DNA of 64,000 nucleotides from Microbulbifer agarilyticus (GTDB lineage: Bacteria > Pseudomonadota > Gammaproteobacteria > Pseudomonadales > Cellvibrionaceae), in assembly GCF_020171345.1 (NCBI RefSeq), contig NZ_JAIUZM010000001.1:1240001-1304000 (forward strand), in the 5' to 3' direction. Each line of letters opens with the position of its first letter. The stretch's first letter is position 1. The notes below the pieces were generated by a model, which searched no databases, was not told where the DNA came from, and saw nothing but the letters and a program-made list of their open reading frames with translations. Position numbers and translations under genes: made by a program. This document shows positions 18,414 to 27,202 of the stretch, one piece after another.

Positions 18414-18779
18414 TTATCCTTCCAGTTCTTTCAGCGTACGCGCTTCGCCCGCTGCGGAATACTCAACCGACGCGTCGCCCGATACCGGCTCGGCGGTACG
18501 CTTCTGCACGGTGATGTGCACCAGCTTGCGCGCGCTGTCGCGGATCAGCAGGTGCTCGCGGCCTTCATCGTCCACCGGCAGGTTGCGTTCGCCGATCAAG
18601 GCATCGCGCAGGGCGCGCAGTTGCGGTGTATCGCGGTAGCGATCGAGGTCCTTGGAATACTTGAGCTTCATGCGCTCGGATTCGTGCAGTGCAGCGGCGG
18701 TCTCGCGGTACTTGGCAAAGAAAAACACCGCGGCAATGGCGGCGGCGATGGTGACGGCAATTTCAAACCATGGGGGCAT
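18414..18779 (-). CDS. Hypothetical single-pass membrane protein
   Basis: A 121-residue protein with one N-terminal transmembrane helix (about residues 5-23, IAVTIAAAIAAVFFFAKY), then a charged, partly helical cytoplasmic or periplasmic part with ERMKLKYSKDLDRYRDTPQL and a beta-rich HLLIRDSARKLVHITVQKR. No domain is recognised. ATG 18779 is preceded by GGAG about eight bases upstream. It lies 37 bases downstream of yaaA in the same direction and may share its transcript. Confidence 0.75.
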   Translation of the reverse strand: MPPWFEIAVTIAAAIAAVFFFAKYRETAAALHESERMKLKYSKDLDRYRDTPQLRALRDALIGERNLPVDDEGREHLLIRDSARKLVHITVQKRTAEPVSGDASVEYSAAGEARTLKELEG

Positions 18780-18816
18780 AAGTGCGCTCCTGTGTTCTGC
18801 TCAGGGGTTTTGTAGT

Positions 18817-19596
18817 TCAGGCTGGCTGTTCGTCGCGCAGGAAGACCCAGTCATTGCCCTTGGAGTGTTCTTCACTGAAATAATAACCGGCCACATCAAA
18901 ATCTTGCAGCTGCTCGGCCTGCTTCACGCGGTTGTCGATAGCCCAGCGGCTCATCATGCCCCGCGCTTTTTTCGCGAAGAAACTGATCATCTTGTACTGA
19001 CCGTTTTTCCAGTCCTTGAAGTGCGGCGTCACCACATCGGCCTGCAGGTTTTTCACCTGCACCGACTTGAAGTACTCGTTAGACGCCAGGTTCACCAGCT
19101 GCTTGCTTTTGTGTTCGGCAAGCTGGCTATTCAGGGCTGCGGTAATTTTGTCATCCCAGAATTCGTACAGGTTTTTGCCACCGCTGTTGGCAAACTTGGT
19201 GCCCATCTCCAGGCGGTAGGGTTGCATCAGGTCCAGTGGACGCAGCAAGCCATACAGACCGGACAGCATGCGCAGATGCTTTTGCGCGAAATTAAAGTCG
19301 CGCTTGCCCATGGTTTCCGCTGCCAGCCCGGTATACACATCGCCCTTGAATGCGAGCAGGGCGGGGCGGGCATTGCTGTCGGTGAACGGGCGCTTCCAGC
19401 TATGGAAGCGGTCGTAATTGAGCACACACAGCTTGTCGGACACCTTCATCAGGTTGGATATGTCCTGCGGGCTGAGCGCCTTCAGCTCCTTGATCAGCGC
19501 TGCGGACTCTTTAAGAAAATCCGGCTGGGTGGTGTCGAGTGCGGGTATCTCGCTCTCATAGTCGAGGGTTTTCGCGGGGGAGATAACAATCAACAT
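18817..19596 (-). CDS. yaaA: Peroxide stress protein YaaA (DUF328)
   Basis: YaaA lowers free intracellular iron and protects DNA and proteins from peroxide damage; in E. coli it is in the OxyR regulon. The protein starts [15 protein letters not shown], with the family's SPAKTL signature. It carries [13 protein letters not shown], the [22 protein letters not shown] stretch and the C-terminal [12 protein letters not shown] motif that are typical. The 259-residue length matches the family. oxyR is about 10 kb away in this window, but I saw no clear OxyR site before yaaA. Confidence 0.95.
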   Translation of the reverse strand: MLIVISPAKTLDYESEIPALDTTQPDFLKESAALIKELKALSPQDISNLMKVSDKLCVLNYDRFHSWKRPFTDSNARPALLAFKGDVYTGLAAETMGKRDFNFAQKHLRMLSGLYGLLRPLDLMQPYRLEMGTKFANSGGKNLYEFWDDKITAALNSQLAEHKSKQLVNLASNEYFKSVQVKNLQADVVTPHFKDWKNGQYKMISFFAKKARGMMSRWAIDNRVKQAEQLQDFDVAGYYFSEEHSKGNDWVFLRDEQPA

Positions 19597-19687
19597 ACAG
19601 AAGGCTCTAGTTCAATATTCTAGTTTTTCGAGTCGCCTAAAGCGTAACGAGCGAGTGGCTGGAGGTGACCGCCGGAGCGCAGTAGCT

Positions 19688-20179
19688 TTATTCGGGCTTC
19701 AGGATATCCTGCCACCAATTCAGCGGCGTCTGCCCGTCGACCGGGTCGTACACGTTGCCGTAGTACCAGACGCTGTTGGCGCCGTCGCAGGCACTGTTGA
19801 GGATCTTCTCAATCTCATCGAAACCACAGCTCACGTGAATGCTGTACACCAACATACGCGGGGACTCGAGATCCAGTTCGCCACCGAGCTTTTCCAGTTG
19901 TGGGGTCAGCTGGTCGGAAAGCTTGGTGCTGTCACCGCGACAGAAGATACGCACGGCCAGGTTGCCGGAACGCTTTACCAGCTCGAAGCTCGGCTTCTCG
20001 GGATCTTCGCGGTTGACCTTGATGGTGTCACCGCTGGCGATACCTTTGATAAACGCCGGCGAGCGCACCAGCTGCACGCTGTCGTCCTCGTTTACCTTCA
20101 CCTGCATGCGCTCGACCACCGGTTCACCATCCGGATTGGTCCCGGCAAACAATTCAATAATCTGCAGTGCGGTCGTCAT
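19688..20179 (-). CDS. DUF4265-like hypothetical protein
   Basis: A 163-residue soluble protein without a signal peptide. VVERMQVKVNEDDSVQLVRSP, an IASGDTIKVNRED strand and LAVRIFCRG, followed by a C-terminal region with HVSCGF and SVWYYGNVYDP, fit the DUF4265 type as I remember it; this assignment is tentative. Function is unknown. It is divergent from the M48 protease gene with 66 bases between the starts, so the two promoters are close or overlap. Confidence 0.7.
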   Translation of the reverse strand: MTTALQIIELFAGTNPDGEPVVERMQVKVNEDDSVQLVRSPAFIKGIASGDTIKVNREDPEKPSFELVKRSGNLAVRIFCRGDSTKLSDQLTPQLEKLGGELDLESPRMLVYSIHVSCGFDEIEKILNSACDGANSVWYYGNVYDPVDGQTPLNWWQDILKPE

Positions 20180-20245
20180 AACCCTCTCTCCGGACTGTGT
20201 ACAATAGTGTGCTATTCGCGAACCGCATTATACAGGGAGAGGATT

Positions 20246-21538
20246 ATGTTTCCGCGCGCAATCTCAAACCGCCTTCTGACCATCGCAATTGCCAGCTCAT
20301 TGTCCACAGGCCTGGTGGGCTGTGCGGTCAACCCGGTGACCGGCAAGAAGGAACTCTCGCTGATGTCCCAGGGACAGGAAGTGGCGCTGGGCGAGCAGCA
20401 GTACCCCAAGGCACAGCAGACCCAGGGCGGTGAATACCTGATCGATCCCGCTCTGCAGAGTTATGTGCGCAACGTCGGCCAGAAACTGGCGCGGGTATCG
20501 GATCAGCCCAACCTGCCTTATGAGTTCGTGGTGCTGAATAACTCCACCCCCAACGCCTGGGCACTGCCTGGCGGCAAAATCGCGATTAACCGCGGCCTGC
20601 TGGTACTGCTGGAAGATGAGGCGGAGCTGGCGGCGGTGCTGGGCCATGAGATTGTGCACGCGGCGGCGCGCCATTCCGCGGCGGCCATGTCTCAGCAGCA
20701 GATCCTTGGCGCGGGTATCGCCATTCTCGGTGCCACCACCCAGAACACCGGTTATGGCGACCTGATCTCCCTCGGCAGCCAGTTTGGCGGCTCTGCCTAC
20801 ATTGCCAAATACGGCCGTGACAACGAGCTGGAGTCCGATGCGTACGGCATGAAGTACATGGCGGCGGCCGGCTATGACCCGCAGGGCGCGGTGCGCCTGC
20901 AGAAGAAATTTGTCGAGCTGTCCAAGGGCCGTCAGTCCGGTGGGCTCGAGGCACTGTTCGCCAGCCACCCGCCGTCGCAGTCCCGTGTCGATGCGAATAT
21001 CCAGCACGCGAAGAAGTTCCCCGCGGGCACCGTCAATCGCAGCCAGTACCAGCGCGCTATCGCGCAACTGAAGCGCGATGCGGATGCATACAAGAGCTAC
21101 GACGACGCTTTAACCGCGGCAAAGAACAAGCAATACGACCAGGCGCTGACCCTCACGCGCCGGGCACAGCAACAACAGCCCAAGGAAGCGGCGTTCTACG
21201 CACTGGAAGGCGACCTGCTAGCGAAGAAGAAACAATACCAGCCGGCGCTGCGCTCGTATGAGACCGCGGTACAGAAAAACCCGACTCTGTTTTCCAACTG
21301 GCTGATGCGCGGCATGCTCAATGCTGAGCTTAAAAACTACACCGCTGCCGAGCGCGACCTGCAGCGTTCCACGCGCTATCTGGAAACGCCCCATGCCCAC
21401 TATTATCTGGGGCAGGTGTATGAACAGCAGGGCAATACCAAAAACGCGCTGAACCACTACCAGACCGCCGCCAAGGGCGGGGGTGACATCGGCACTAAAG
21501 CACAGGCACGGGTACAGGCACTGAGCGGTCAGGGATAA
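20246..21538 (+). CDS. M48 family metalloprotease lipoprotein with TPR repeats (BepA-like)
   Basis: A zinc metalloprotease likely to act in the periplasm on outer-membrane assembly intermediates, as BepA/YfgC does. The signal peptide ends in a lipobox LVGC with C26. The zinc site is HEIVH (134-138), with the downstream ligand in NELESDAYGM. The C-terminal third (about 310-425) is TPR-like (AFYALEGDLLAKKKQYQPAL, then a second repeat). ATG 20246 is chosen because the signal peptide begins there and GGAGAGG lies just upstream; the frame is open further 5' without a leader. Unlike BepA it is a lipoprotein by motif. Length is 430 residues. Confidence 0.9.
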   Translation: MFPRAISNRLLTIAIASSLSTGLVGCAVNPVTGKKELSLMSQGQEVALGEQQYPKAQQTQGGEYLIDPALQSYVRNVGQKLARVSDQPNLPYEFVVLNNSTPNAWALPGGKIAINRGLLVLLEDEAELAAVLGHEIVHAAARHSAAAMSQQQILGAGIAILGATTQNTGYGDLISLGSQFGGSAYIAKYGRDNELESDAYGMKYMAAAGYDPQGAVRLQKKFVELSKGRQSGGLEALFASHPPSQSRVDANIQHAKKFPAGTVNRSQYQRAIAQLKRDADAYKSYDDALTAAKNKQYDQALTLTRRAQQQQPKEAAFYALEGDLLAKKKQYQPALRSYETAVQKNPTLFSNWLMRGMLNAELKNYTAAERDLQRSTRYLETPHAHYYLGQVYEQQGNTKNALNHYQTAAKGGGDIGTKAQARVQALSGQG

Positions 21539-21556
21539 GTTTCCCTGAACAGAAAC

Positions 21557-21591
21557 AAAAAAAGCGGGCGAATTTCTTCGCCCGCTTTTTT
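21557..21591. terminator. Bidirectional terminator
   Basis: AAAAAAAGCGGGCGAA (21557-21572), loop TTTC, TTCGCCCGCTTTTTT (21577-21591). It separates the M48 gene from the convergent beta-barrel gene. Confidence 0.93.
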
Positions 21592-21614
21592 ATGCGCAAT
21601 TTTCGCAGGGAAAA

Positions 21615-22415
21615 TTACAGCTGCACGGTTACGCCGAGGCTGAATACATCCAGATCGTCGAAATCGCGGTTGGAGCCGTAAGCTACCTTGGCGGCAACAT
21701 TGCGGTTGAAGAAGTGGGTCGCGTCGAAATAGTAGCTTTCGTCTTCCGCGTAGCCAGCACCGATAGAGGTGTTTTCATTGAAGTAAAACTCAATATCGCC
21801 ACCCCAGAACACGTCGGAGTTGTCGGTATCGGTCAAGGACAGGCCTGCGGTCAGGTACTGGCCACCGGACAGCGCGGTGAAGTACTTGGAAGACACGCTG
21901 CGGTAGTCAAAGTCGTCGTCCACTTCAGCGGTAAAGCCGATGTAGTCGTTGCCGGTCAATTGATGGTTGTATTTACCACGGAACAGCAGAACGGTGCTTT
22001 CGTCCTCTGGCTTTACCGCTTCTACCTCGGCAAGCAAGTTCGGGGTAAACAGGAAACCCGCACCGACACTGTAATCGGTGGAGAAATCGTCATCCTGTAG
22101 TTCACCGAAGACTTTCCACTGGCCGGTGTAGTATTCACCACCAATGGTCAATGCATCACTGCTGCTGCCGTCTGCGTCGGAATAGGCAAAGCCGCCGTAA
22201 ATATTGGAAACCGGCAGAATGTAGTTGAATTCCTTGCGCGGGCCCAGGGTTTCCAGTGCGCCGAAATAGTATTGGGACTGGAAACTTAGCGTATCGACGT
22301 CGACAGTGCCGAAGTCGGCAGAGGTATAGTCAACGTCGGTGAAAGAATTGTATTGCTCTGCGGAAGCGACCGCAGAAGCCAGCATCAATGGAAGTGCTGC
22401 AAACTTGAACTTCAT
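21615..22415 (-). CDS. Putative outer-membrane beta-barrel (porin-like) protein
   Basis: A 266-residue protein with a clear signal peptide (ASAVASA-EQ, cleavage about residue 19). The mature part alternates hydrophobic and polar residues with many aromatic strand ends (SFQSQYYFG, IGGEYYTGQWKVFGELQ, FFNRNVAAKVAYGSN). It ends FSLGVTVQL, a strand-like C-terminus. It is strongly acidic, with many D residues in predicted loops. It fits putative-porin families of marine gammaproteobacteria, but the cargo is unknown. It lies next to the pst operon, yet I saw no Pho box upstream; a CATAGAAT sequence near 22490 could be its -10. Confidence 0.75.
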   Translation of the reverse strand: MKFKFAALPLMLASAVASAEQYNSFTDVDYTSADFGTVDVDTLSFQSQYYFGALETLGPRKEFNYILPVSNIYGGFAYSDADGSSSDALTIGGEYYTGQWKVFGELQDDDFSTDYSVGAGFLFTPNLLAEVEAVKPEDESTVLLFRGKYNHQLTGNDYIGFTAEVDDDFDYRSVSSKYFTALSGGQYLTAGLSLTDTDNSDVFWGGDIEFYFNENTSIGAGYAEDESYYFDATHFFNRNVAAKVAYGSNRDFDDLDVFSLGVTVQL

Positions 22416-22626
22416 AGAAGTATTCCCTGTTTAAGTTACATCTGTACTTGCGTACCCATCCGATTTGCACAAAAGCAAAGTCGGCGCGGATTCTATGCAA
22501 AGGAGAATATGGGTGCAATAAAAAGTAGAAATTGCGACACTCGTACCAAATACCAAGTTATTTTTAGTATGAAGATCAAGTTCGCGAGCGCAGTGTGACA
22601 GGGCGAGACTGAACGGATGCTGAATT

Positions 22627-22653
22627 AAAAAAGGCCGCGGAAGCGGCCTTTTT
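22627..22653 (-). terminator. Terminator of the pst-phoU operon
   Basis: AAAAAAGGCCGC (22627-22638), loop GGAA, GCGGCCTTTTT (22643-22653). It lies 35 bases after the phoU stop and could work in both directions. Confidence 0.9.
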
Positions 22654-22688
22654 GGGTAGGTGCGATCTGCAAACTACTGCTTATTTTG

Positions 22689-23384
22689 TTAGCGCAGGTT
22701 TTGCTCGTTGCCGTGGCGAATATCCGCACCCTGCACCAGGTATACCACCTGCTCACAGATGTTCTTGGCGTGGTCGCCGATACGCTCGAGGGAGCGCAGG
22801 GTCCACAGCACATTCATCACCCGCGAGATGCTGCGCGGGTCCTCCATCATATAGGTCACCATTTCGCGCACGGCGCTGCGGTAATCCATATCCACCTGTT
22901 CGTCTTCGGCGAGGGTTTCCATTGCGGATTTCACGTCGAAACGAGTGTAGGCATCGAGGGCGTCGTTCAGCATCTTGCGCACGGCATTGGCGATATGCCG
23001 AATCTCGGTGTAACCGCGCGGGGCAGAGCCTTGGTCCGTAAGTGCGATGGCCATCTTGGCGATTTTGCTCGCCTCATCACCCACACGTTCCAGGTCGCGG
23101 GCGATGCGAATAACCGACATCACCATGCGCAGGTCGGAGGCGGCGGGCTGGCGCTTGGCAATGATCAGCGTCGCGTGCTCGTCCACTTCCATTTCACAGC
23201 GGTCGATATCCTCTTCCACCTTCAAAACTTTTTCCGCCAGCTCACTATCGGCATTGGCCAGCGCTTCTACGGCGTCGGCTACCTGGCGAGTTACAAGGCC
23301 GCCCATTTCCAGCATTTCCGTCTTGAGACTCTCAAGATCGTCGTTGAACTGGCGGGAGATGTGTTGATCGAAATGCATATCCAT
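22689..23384 (-). CDS. phoU: Phosphate transport regulator PhoU
   Basis: PhoU links the Pst transporter to PhoR and keeps the Pho regulon off when phosphate is plentiful. The 231-residue protein contains the two PhoU three-helix bundles with the paired metal-binding motifs: RIARDLERVGDEASKIAKMA in the first and RSLERIGDHAKNICEQVVY in the second. ATG 23384 (MDMHFDQHISRQF) is the normal PhoU N-terminus; the in-frame start at 23492 lies inside pstB. It is the last gene of pstCAB-phoU, 25 bases after pstB. Confidence 0.96.
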   Translation of the reverse strand: MDMHFDQHISRQFNDDLESLKTEMLEMGGLVTRQVADAVEALANADSELAEKVLKVEEDIDRCEMEVDEHATLIIAKRQPAASDLRMVMSVIRIARDLERVGDEASKIAKMAIALTDQGSAPRGYTEIRHIANAVRKMLNDALDAYTRFDVKSAMETLAEDEQVDMDYRSAVREMVTYMMEDPRSISRVMNVLWTLRSLERIGDHAKNICEQVVYLVQGADIRHGNEQNLR

Positions 23385-23409
23385 GGTGTTTTGTCCGCTT
23401 CCCTCAACC

Positions 23410-24318
23410 TTAGCCGAAACGGCCGGTAATGTACGCTTCGGTAAGATCGTGCTCAGGATTGGTGAACACGGTCTCGGTGTCATTGACCTCAACCAGCTTG
23501 CCCAGGTGGAAGTAGGCGGTGCGCTGGCTTACGCGCGCGGCCTGCTGCATGGAGTGGGTCACGATGGCGATGGTGTAGTTTTCACGCAGCTCATGAATCA
23601 GTTCTTCAATGCGCGCGGTGGCAATCGGGTCCAGTGCGGAGCAGGGCTCATCCATCAGGATCACTTCCGGGCTTACCGCGATGGCGCGGGCGATACACAG
23701 ACGCTGCTGCTGACCACCGGAAAGGCCGGTACCCGGCTTGTCCAGGCGATCTTTGACTTCGTCCCACAGGCCGGCGCGACGCAGGCTGTTTTCTACGATC
23801 TCATCCAGTTCCGCGCGACGGCTGGCGATGCCGTGGATCTTGGGGCCGTAAGCAACGTTGTCGTAAATGGACTTGGGGAAGGGGTTCGGCTTCTGGAACA
23901 CCATGCCCACGCGTGCACGCAGCGGCACCACATCGACCTTGGGGCCGTAGATGGCTTCGCCGTCCAAAGTCAGGTCGCCTTCGACACGACACCCTTCGAT
24001 GGTGTCGTTCATGCGGTTCAGGCAGCGCAGGAAGGTGGATTTACCACAGCCGGAAGGACCGATCATGGCAACCACCTGGTTGCGACCGATATCCAGGCTG
24101 ACATCGTGAATTGCCTGGGCCTCACCGTAAAACACGTTCACGTTGCGCATGCGCAGCTTGGCTTCATCACAGAAGGGGCTGCCGACGGTTTCGGCAATAT
24201 CTTCCTGGGTTTTCACTGAGGTGGACTCCGTGGCCGGCTTATTGGGTAAGTCGGTGGCTGAATTGGTTTTGTCTTGCGCCGGTACTGCTGCGCCGGCGTT
24301 CAGGGTCATGCTTGTCAT
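23410..24318 (-). CDS. pstB: Phosphate ABC transporter ATP-binding protein PstB
   Basis: PstB powers high-affinity phosphate import. Walker [10 protein letters not shown], the Q-loop in [14 protein letters not shown], the signature LSGGQQQR and Walker [13 protein letters not shown] are all present. The ~50 residues before the ABC domain (begin [14 protein letters not shown]) are poorly conserved and rich in T, S, A and P. They make the protein 302 residues, against about 257 in E. coli. Such N-terminal tails occur in marine relatives. The true start could be later, but no better site was seen than ATG 24318. Confidence 0.95.
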   Translation of the reverse strand: MTSMTLNAGAAVPAQDKTNSATDLPNKPATESTSVKTQEDIAETVGSPFCDEAKLRMRNVNVFYGEAQAIHDVSLDIGRNQVVAMIGPSGCGKSTFLRCLNRMNDTIEGCRVEGDLTLDGEAIYGPKVDVVPLRARVGMVFQKPNPFPKSIYDNVAYGPKIHGIASRRAELDEIVENSLRRAGLWDEVKDRLDKPGTGLSGGQQQRLCIARAIAVSPEVILMDEPCSALDPIATARIEELIHELRENYTIAIVTHSMQQAARVSQRTAYFHLGKLVEVNDTETVFTNPEHDLTEAYITGRFG

Positions 24319-24369
24319 GGCTCACTCTCGATTCGCAATCTTAACATCCGAAGGTTACGCAGACGCGCG

Positions 24370-25671
24370 TTACCAGCGGCGCTCGAGTTTCTTGCGCAGC
24401 CACACTGCGCAGGTGTTCATGGTGATCAGGACTGCCAGCAGTACCATGATCGCGGCGGAGGTACGCTCAACAAAGGCGCGCTCCGGGCTGTCTGCCCACA
24501 GGAAAATCTGTACCGGCAGCACCGTGGACGGGTCGGTAATGCCGTGCGGCACGTCCACAATAAAGGCCACCATACCGATCATCAGCAGCGGCGCGGTTTC
24601 GCCCAGCGCCTGGGCCATACCGATGATGGCGCCGGTGAGCATGCCGGGCATCGCCAGTGGCAACACGTGGTGCAGTACTACCTGCATGCGCGAGGCGCCC
24701 ATGCCCATGGCCGCTTCACGGATCGATGGCGGCACCGACTTCAGCGCGGCACGGCTGGAAATAATGATTGTCGGCAGGGTCATCAGCGTCAGTACCAGAC
24801 CACCCACCAGCGGTGCCGAACGCGGCAGCTCGAAGAAGTTGATAAAGATCGCCAGGCCCAGCAGACCGAACACGATGGACGGAACCGCGGCGAGGTTGTT
24901 GATGTTCACCTCGATCAGGTCGGTCCAGCGATTCTTCGGCGCAAACTCTTCCAGATAAATGGCCGCAGCTACGCCAATGGGGAAGGACAGCGCCAGGGTG
25001 ACCAGCAGGGTAAACAGCGAGCCCATCAAGGCCGCACGGATACCGGCCTGCTCGGGCTCACGGGAGTCACCATTGGTAAAGAAGGTCGTGTTGAAGCGCT
25101 TCTCCAGTTCGCCCGTCGCCAGCAGGGACTTGATCCACCCTGCCTTCTGCTCGGAGGTACGCCCCAGGAAACCCTCTTCGGACTTGGACAGGCTTTTTAC
25201 ATAGGTGTCCACGTCATCATCGGCGTTGAACCACAGGGTTTCCGTTTTACCCAGCAACTCCGGGTTTTGCTGCAGGCGCTCGCGCAATTCAAAGCCGGCA
25301 CCATTGGACACCAGCGAGTAGAGCTCGCGCTTGTCGCGGCGGCCACTGACATCGGGGAAGCGCTCGCGCAGGGCGTTGCGAATCACCGCATCAAAGTTGG
25401 CCCACGCCAGGCTCTCGTCATCCACGGTATCGATGCCGAGGGTATCGGGGTCATAGGTAACCTTCAGCTCGATATCGGTTTGAACGAACGCACTGCTGCC
25501 CTTACTGATAATGTCGGTGAACAGCACTACGACCGCGAGTATGCCAAAGGCGATACTGGCGATACCAAAACCGCGGAAGATCTTTTCCTTGCGGTGACGG
25601 CTGGCAAGGCGCGACTCGATTCGCTCGCGCACTTCTTTCTGCGTCAAATTGGATTGAGTCAGATCAGTCAT
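24370..25671 (-). CDS. pstA: Phosphate ABC transporter permease PstA, long form
   Basis: Inner-membrane permease subunit. The BPD permease domain with its EAA loop (REAAMGMGASRMQVVLHHVL) lies in the C-terminal half. At 433 residues it is well above the ~296 of E. coli: a large soluble insert of about 150 residues (roughly 65-205, with YDPDTLGIDTVDDES and FLGRTSEQKAGW) lies between the first helix and the permease core, presumably in the periplasm. Its ATG 25671 overlaps the pstC stop by eight bases, so translation is coupled. Confidence 0.94.
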   Translation of the reverse strand: MTDLTQSNLTQKEVRERIESRLASRHRKEKIFRGFGIASIAFGILAVVVLFTDIISKGSSAFVQTDIELKVTYDPDTLGIDTVDDESLAWANFDAVIRNALRERFPDVSGRRDKRELYSLVSNGAGFELRERLQQNPELLGKTETLWFNADDDVDTYVKSLSKSEEGFLGRTSEQKAGWIKSLLATGELEKRFNTTFFTNGDSREPEQAGIRAALMGSLFTLLVTLALSFPIGVAAAIYLEEFAPKNRWTDLIEVNINNLAAVPSIVFGLLGLAIFINFFELPRSAPLVGGLVLTLMTLPTIIISSRAALKSVPPSIREAAMGMGASRMQVVLHHVLPLAMPGMLTGAIIGMAQALGETAPLLMIGMVAFIVDVPHGITDPSTVLPVQIFLWADSPERAFVERTSAAIMVLLAVLITMNTCAVWLRKKLERRW

Positions 25672-27043
25672 ACTGTTCCCGGTATTTTTTCACTACGTGC
25701 AGGGCAATAAAGTTCAGAATCAGGGTGCTGATAAACAGCATCAGACCAAGTGCAAAGGCGGCGAGAGTCTTCGGACTGTCAAACTCCTGGTCACCCACCA
25801 ACAGCGTCACAATTTGTACGGTAACCGTAGTGACCGACTCCAGTGGGTTTGCGGTGAGATTTGCGGCAAGGCCCGCGGCCATCACCACGATCATGGTTTC
25901 ACCAATTGCGCGGGATACCGCCAGCAGTACACCACCGACGATGCCCGGCAGTGCGGCAGGGATCACCACCTTGCGCACGGTTTCTGACTTGGTGGAACCC
26001 AAGCCCAGCGCACCATCGCGCAGGGACTGGGGTACTGCATTGATCACGTCGTCCGACAGGGACGATACGAACGGAATAATCATTACCCCCATCACCAGAC
26101 CAGCGGCCAGTGCACTTTCACTGGATGCCTGCAGCCCCATGGACTGGGCAAGGTCGCGGATAAACGGAGCTACGGTCAGCGCGGCGAAGAAGCCGTACAC
26201 CACGGTGGGTACACCGGCGAGGATTTCCAGCAGCGGCTTGGCCACGGAACGCACTTTCTTGCCGGCGTATTCCGCCAGGTAAATGGCAGACATCAGACCC
26301 ACCGGCACCGCCACAAACATGGCGATGGCGGAAACCAGCAGGGTACCGGTAAACAGGGGCACCGCGCCAAAGGCACCACTGGAGCCAACCTGGTCCGCAC
26401 GCAGTGCCATCTGTGGGCTCCAGTGCAGGCCAAACAGGAATTCGGTCACCGGTACCGACTGGAAGAAACGCAGTGATTCGAACAGTACCGACAGCAGGAT
26501 GCCCACGGTGGTAAAGATGGCCGCGCATGCGCATGCCAGCAGAATAATGCGCAGGACCTTTTCGACTTTTTCCCGCGCGCGCATTTCCGGGGAAATACGC
26601 AGGAATGCGTAGGCACCAAGACCGATCGACAGAATCAGGATCAAGGCGGTCTGCATCCAGCGACCACTCTCGCGCAAACTTGTGAGATGCGCGGCAGCAT
26701 CCTGCAGTTGCGGGGTCACGTTGCCAACCAAGTTGCCCGCCGCCAGATTCTGGATCTGCGCGTACAGCAGATTTTGCCCGGCAATGGACTCCGGCTTATC
26801 GGCGATAGCGCCCATCACCATTGCGCGGATAATCGCATCGTCAAAAATGAGCCAGCAACCCAGAATAATCAGGGCGGGAAGACCACACCAGAGTGCGGTG
26901 TGCACGCCGTAGTAGCTCGGCAATGAAGCCAGGCTGCGGACACCACCACCACTACGGGCAGCGGCAATCGCGCGGCTAAAACCAGTGCCGTAGGCCACCA
27001 GTATCAGCAACAGCAGCAGGGCGAAGAGAGTAGGAGTCTGCAT
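25664..27043 (-). CDS. pstC: Phosphate ABC transporter permease PstC, long form
   Basis: The second permease subunit, with 459 residues against about 319 in E. coli. Two N-terminal hydrophobic segments (1-24 and about 45-75) and a soluble stretch precede a core with SVTEFLFGLHWSPQ and the EAA-type loop DGALGLGSTKSETVRKVVIP. Long PstC and long PstA occur together, suggesting that the extra domains pair. It begins 160 bases after pstS, beyond a hairpin that should lower its expression compared with pstS. Confidence 0.94.
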   Translation of the reverse strand: MQTPTLFALLLLLILVAYGTGFSRAIAAARSGGGVRSLASLPSYYGVHTALWCGLPALIILGCWLIFDDAIIRAMVMGAIADKPESIAGQNLLYAQIQNLAAGNLVGNVTPQLQDAAAHLTSLRESGRWMQTALILILSIGLGAYAFLRISPEMRAREKVEKVLRIILLACACAAIFTTVGILLSVLFESLRFFQSVPVTEFLFGLHWSPQMALRADQVGSSGAFGAVPLFTGTLLVSAIAMFVAVPVGLMSAIYLAEYAGKKVRSVAKPLLEILAGVPTVVYGFFAALTVAPFIRDLAQSMGLQASSESALAAGLVMGVMIIPFVSSLSDDVINAVPQSLRDGALGLGSTKSETVRKVVIPAALPGIVGGVLLAVSRAIGETMIVVMAAGLAANLTANPLESVTTVTVQIVTLLVGDQEFDSPKTLAAFALGLMLFISTLILNFIALHVVKKYREQYD

Positions 27044-27148
27044 CGATTCGCTCGGTTATCTCTAGGTACAAAAAACGTCGGCCATTATCAACGGTGTATC
27101 CGCAATTGCATGGCGCGGTAAAAATTGCGGTGTATATATACGTAAAAA

Positions 27149-27172
27149 GCCAAGCCCTTGAAAGGGCTTGGC
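27149..27172 (-). terminator. Attenuator-like hairpin between pstS and pstC
   Basis: GCCAAGCCCTT (27149-27159) pairs with AAGGGCTTGGC (27162-27172). On the minus strand the stem is followed by TTTTTACG. It lies 30 bases after the pstS stop. A partial terminator here would give high PstS and lower PstCAB. Confidence 0.85.
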
Positions 27173-27202
27173 CGGTAAATCCATCTACCTTTTATTTAGC
27201 TG

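Noticed and set aside
19655-20245. Long upstream extension of the M48 protease frame
   Set aside because: It is antisense to the DUF4265-like gene and would bury the lipoprotein signal peptide.
24274-25710. 478-codon open frame on the plus strand
   Set aside because: It is antisense to pstA and its translation (rich in H, Q, R and G) looks like reversed coding sequence.
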